This document shows positions 61,491-64,000 of a stretch of 64,000 nt of DNA, piece after piece (within the stretch, counting starts at the first letter, position 1; each line of letters opens with the position of its first letter). The stretch covers positions 11,793,501-11,857,500 of the forward strand of contig CM072868.1 of the NCBI GenBank assembly GCA_036937835.1, in the 5' to 3' direction. The position numbers were made by a program, and so were the translations under genes. The notes beneath the pieces were generated by a model. That model was not told the DNA's origin. It saw only the letters and a list, made by a program, of their open reading frames with translations, and made no database searches. This DNA is from Pampus argenteus. Lineage: Eukaryota; Chordata; Actinopteri; Scombriformes; Stromateidae.

Positions 61491-63237
61491 AATGTCTGGA
61501 TGTGCTTACGGGTTAATTTGTTGAAGTATGTGTATCGTGGCCTGTTCTTTTAAACTAAACACTGCAGCCACTGATTTATTATCTTGCAACAAACAAAACA
61601 AAAACATTTCTGAGTCTTACTGAGGTCAAAGACTCTACTAATGCACCACTCAACATGTTTGCTGAAGAAGACACCCCTTCCTTCTATCAGCGCTAATCAT
61701 CATCTGATTAACCATAATGCGTTCAAAAACAATTGCTCAGAATATTATGTTGACATCATTTCATAGGTCAAAGGAAAAAAAAACAACATAATTTCAACAG
61801 TCTGGAAAATTGTGAACATATATGTTTCTGTGCCTACTTAAACTTGCAATTAATTAATTAACTGATTGTATTGCATGTATGATTTTAATTTAAGACCAGT
61901 TTTGATGCTGTTTTTAGTCTCCACCAACTGCTGAAGGAAATATACTGTATGTCCAGGAAGCGCACACACACACACACACACCTAACCCTTAAATACTCCA
62001 AACTTCAATAAAGGCTCCATAAGGCTTGATGCCCTATTGATGCCTGTAATTGCAATTGCAGGCAGACACATACTTGCATGAATTAATGCAAGTGCACACA
62101 GAGTGGACTCTTCCACAATGGTGCCTACATGTTAATACTGTTGAGTAGTGCTATACAAACCTGTCCTTAAGTGTTGCCTGTACTCTATTCTTTCACAAAC
62201 CTACTGAAGACCAAAGGCCACTATAAGCTGAGACCTGAAGTTGGCTCTCACCATCTGCAACTTCAGATTTTCAGCTGTGCTTTTCTGAGTCTATGCCTTG
62301 GCGGCAAAGACACTGACAATCACTACCCTCCTCGAACAACTTTTCTCTACTTCATCAACTTCTCAGGACATTTGCAACTCTGAGAAACCTACTCTCACAA
62401 CCACCTTTAGTGTGATGAAAACATTGTAGTGCTCTTATTATGTGGACAATCAATAAAAAAAAGACCTAGAACCCATGTGAGCTCAAAGATGAGCCCAATA
62501 TTAGATGCAATGACAAGGGCACAAAACATATATTCATCCATTTCCAATCCATCTACGTATTCATCTATTTATCAATTCAGTGAACGTGGACTGTGTAGAC
62601 ACAAGCATGGTGGGGCTATTCGAGTGATGATGCACACTTTAAGAGCGTTATTTCATTTCATGAACCATATTGTAGCTTTTCTTTGAGAGATGTCACCATC
62701 TTGGCTGTCTTTCAGCCAAAGGGTAGTCAGCTTTGGTAAAACTCAAGGAGGGTGAGAAGAGCTGACTGTAAGAGGCTCAGACACTTATCAGTACAGCAAA
62801 CACATCTCCAAAACATACTTCTCTTTAACCATGAAAACCTTCTCCATTCAACACAATGTTTCTGTGGCTGTCAGACACATCTCCACAAGGTCTTATCAGC
62901 AGATGAAGTTTGTTCAGTTGTCATGGAGATAATTCAATGACCTGAAGTGAAGTATGGGACCACAGTCATGTGGTCACTGTAATGACTGTGAGATACAGGT
63001 CAAAGCTCCAGAAAATGCATTGAGCTGACCTTGAGTTAAACTGCTGTTTCCAAGGTGAAGGATGAACTTTCATGTTCAATAATTTAAATGTTAACATTGA
63101 CTCAAATGACTCCCAGTTATGGACATCAAACGTGTACTAAAACATCTGTGTATATTAAACTTTCTACAGGTGATCAGCAAGGAGACCACACAAACCTATG
63201 ATTATTTTCATTATTGAAGAACCAGACTAAAGAGACA

Positions 63238-63335
63238 GGAAAATATTGTTCTTAAAAAAATACTCATCAAAATAGCTGGCAATTAATATAATCATTGATA
63301 ACTAATCAATTAATCAACTAATCGTTGCAACTGTA
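63238..63335 (+). repeat. hAT-like MITE, right-end fragment
   Basis: CATCAAAATAGCTGGCAATT, then CAACTAATCGTTGCAACTGT match the right end of the same MITE family as the copies at 36671 and 40940. Confidence 0.6.
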
Positions 63336-63831
63336 TGCTCATGTTGCTCTATTTTTGTTAGATTTGTTAATAAGCAGTTGGTAAAAAAATTGTAACCATA
63401 AAAGCAGGCTTGGAGAGAAACACAATATATTGAACAGCACTACATAAACAGACTACTGATACATTTAGTAAAAAATGGAGATTACTAGCAGCATTACAAT
63501 TTTGAAATGCATTTTAAAATAAAGATTTATATACTACCGTACATAACATACAATACTTCTTGACACAATAATTTATTATCATGGCCTCTAGTGAAAAAAG
63601 CTAATTCACTGTGAAGCTTTCAGTGGTCTCACAATAAACAACATGTAGAAATGTTAGCAACATCATTTAAATGAAACAAGCGGGAGAGTAAGACAACTAA
63701 TGTCACTTTTAAAGTGTTGTGGTATGTTAGTTAGCCAGCAGCAATTGTCAACAAACAAACCACAAAAAAGTGTATGTGGAACAGTTTATGACACGGACGC
63801 AGAAAAAAGAAAGAAAGATGTCAGATGTCCC

Positions 63832-63832
63832 T

Positions 63833-63931
<99 letters not shown>
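63832..63931. repeat. (CTGT)n microsatellite followed by CCATCT repeats
   Basis: About 25 perfect CTGT units, then a short (CCATCT)n tract to about 63980. Confidence 0.96.
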
Positions 63932-64000
63932 CCATCTCCATCTCCATCTCCATCTCCATCTCACCATCTCCATCTCTCCATCTTCTTGCTGCTTTCTTTC

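Larger units (their letters stand above)
58464..64000 (-). other. gucy1a2 intron 1 (continues beyond the right edge)
   Basis: More than 5.5 kb with no sign of the GC-rich first exon. It holds many simple repeats (AAT near 58890-58932, TG at 59160-59184, 59290-59338 and 59516-59583, CA at 59855-59900, 60055-60078 and 61962-61980, GAGT at 61440-61490, CTGT at 63832-63931) and one MITE fragment. Confidence 0.6.

Noticed and set aside
63832..63931. Tandem CTGT array considered as CRISPR-like or satellite
   Set aside because: Units are 4 bp with no spacers; it is a simple microsatellite in a vertebrate intron.

Overview
The window reads as vertebrate, almost certainly teleost, nuclear DNA. It is intron-rich and AT-leaning, full of CA, GA and tetranucleotide microsatellites, and carries mobile elements typical of fish (Tc1-like, hAT MITEs, L2/CR1-like and RTE-like LINEs, a 5S-derived SINE). 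I recognise four protein-coding genes and assembled their exons by eye from homology, reading frame and splice sites: msantd4 (minus, 5' end only), aasdhppt (plus, complete), an MS4A-family tetraspan gene (plus, complete) and gucy1a2 (minus, all but the first coding exon). I see no RNA genes, CRISPR arrays or prokaryotic features.

Layout. 1-1.9 kb: first two coding exons of msantd4 on the minus strand. 1.9-2.6 kb: a short shared promoter and 5' UTR interval with a CCAAT palindrome, an ETS-like site, an E-box and a strong hairpin. 2.6-10.5 kb: aasdhppt in seven coding exons, with a hAT MITE in intron 5 and a pyrimidine repeat running into the last splice acceptor. 10.5-17.4 kb: intergenic DNA with LINE-tail repeats and an antisense 5S-SINE. 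17.4-21.2 kb: the MS4A gene, two of whose introns are mostly transposon. 21.6-22.6 kb: a broken LINE next to a GATA array. 22.6-35.8 kb: gene-free DNA with microsatellites, an RTE-type relic and a few stretches that look like conserved noncoding elements. 35.8-64 kb: gucy1a2 exons 9 to 2, with very long introns; its first exon lies beyond the right edge.

The genes are not one pathway. aasdhppt encodes the cytosolic 4'-phosphopantetheinyl transferase, gucy1a2 the alpha-2 subunit of nitric-oxide-sensitive guanylate cyclase, msantd4 a Myb/SANT-like nuclear protein, and the MS4A gene a small four-pass membrane protein. The order msantd4 / aasdhppt / gucy1a2 and their orientations match human 11q22. 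Two differences stand out: KBTBD3 is missing between msantd4 and aasdhppt, and an MS4A gene sits between aasdhppt and gucy1a2.

I found no clear new biological system. The best leads are the compact divergent promoter with a three-codon first exon, a Pro/Ser/Thr-rich insertion in the gucy1a2 sensor region, the transposon-filled MS4A introns and several candidate regulatory stretches.
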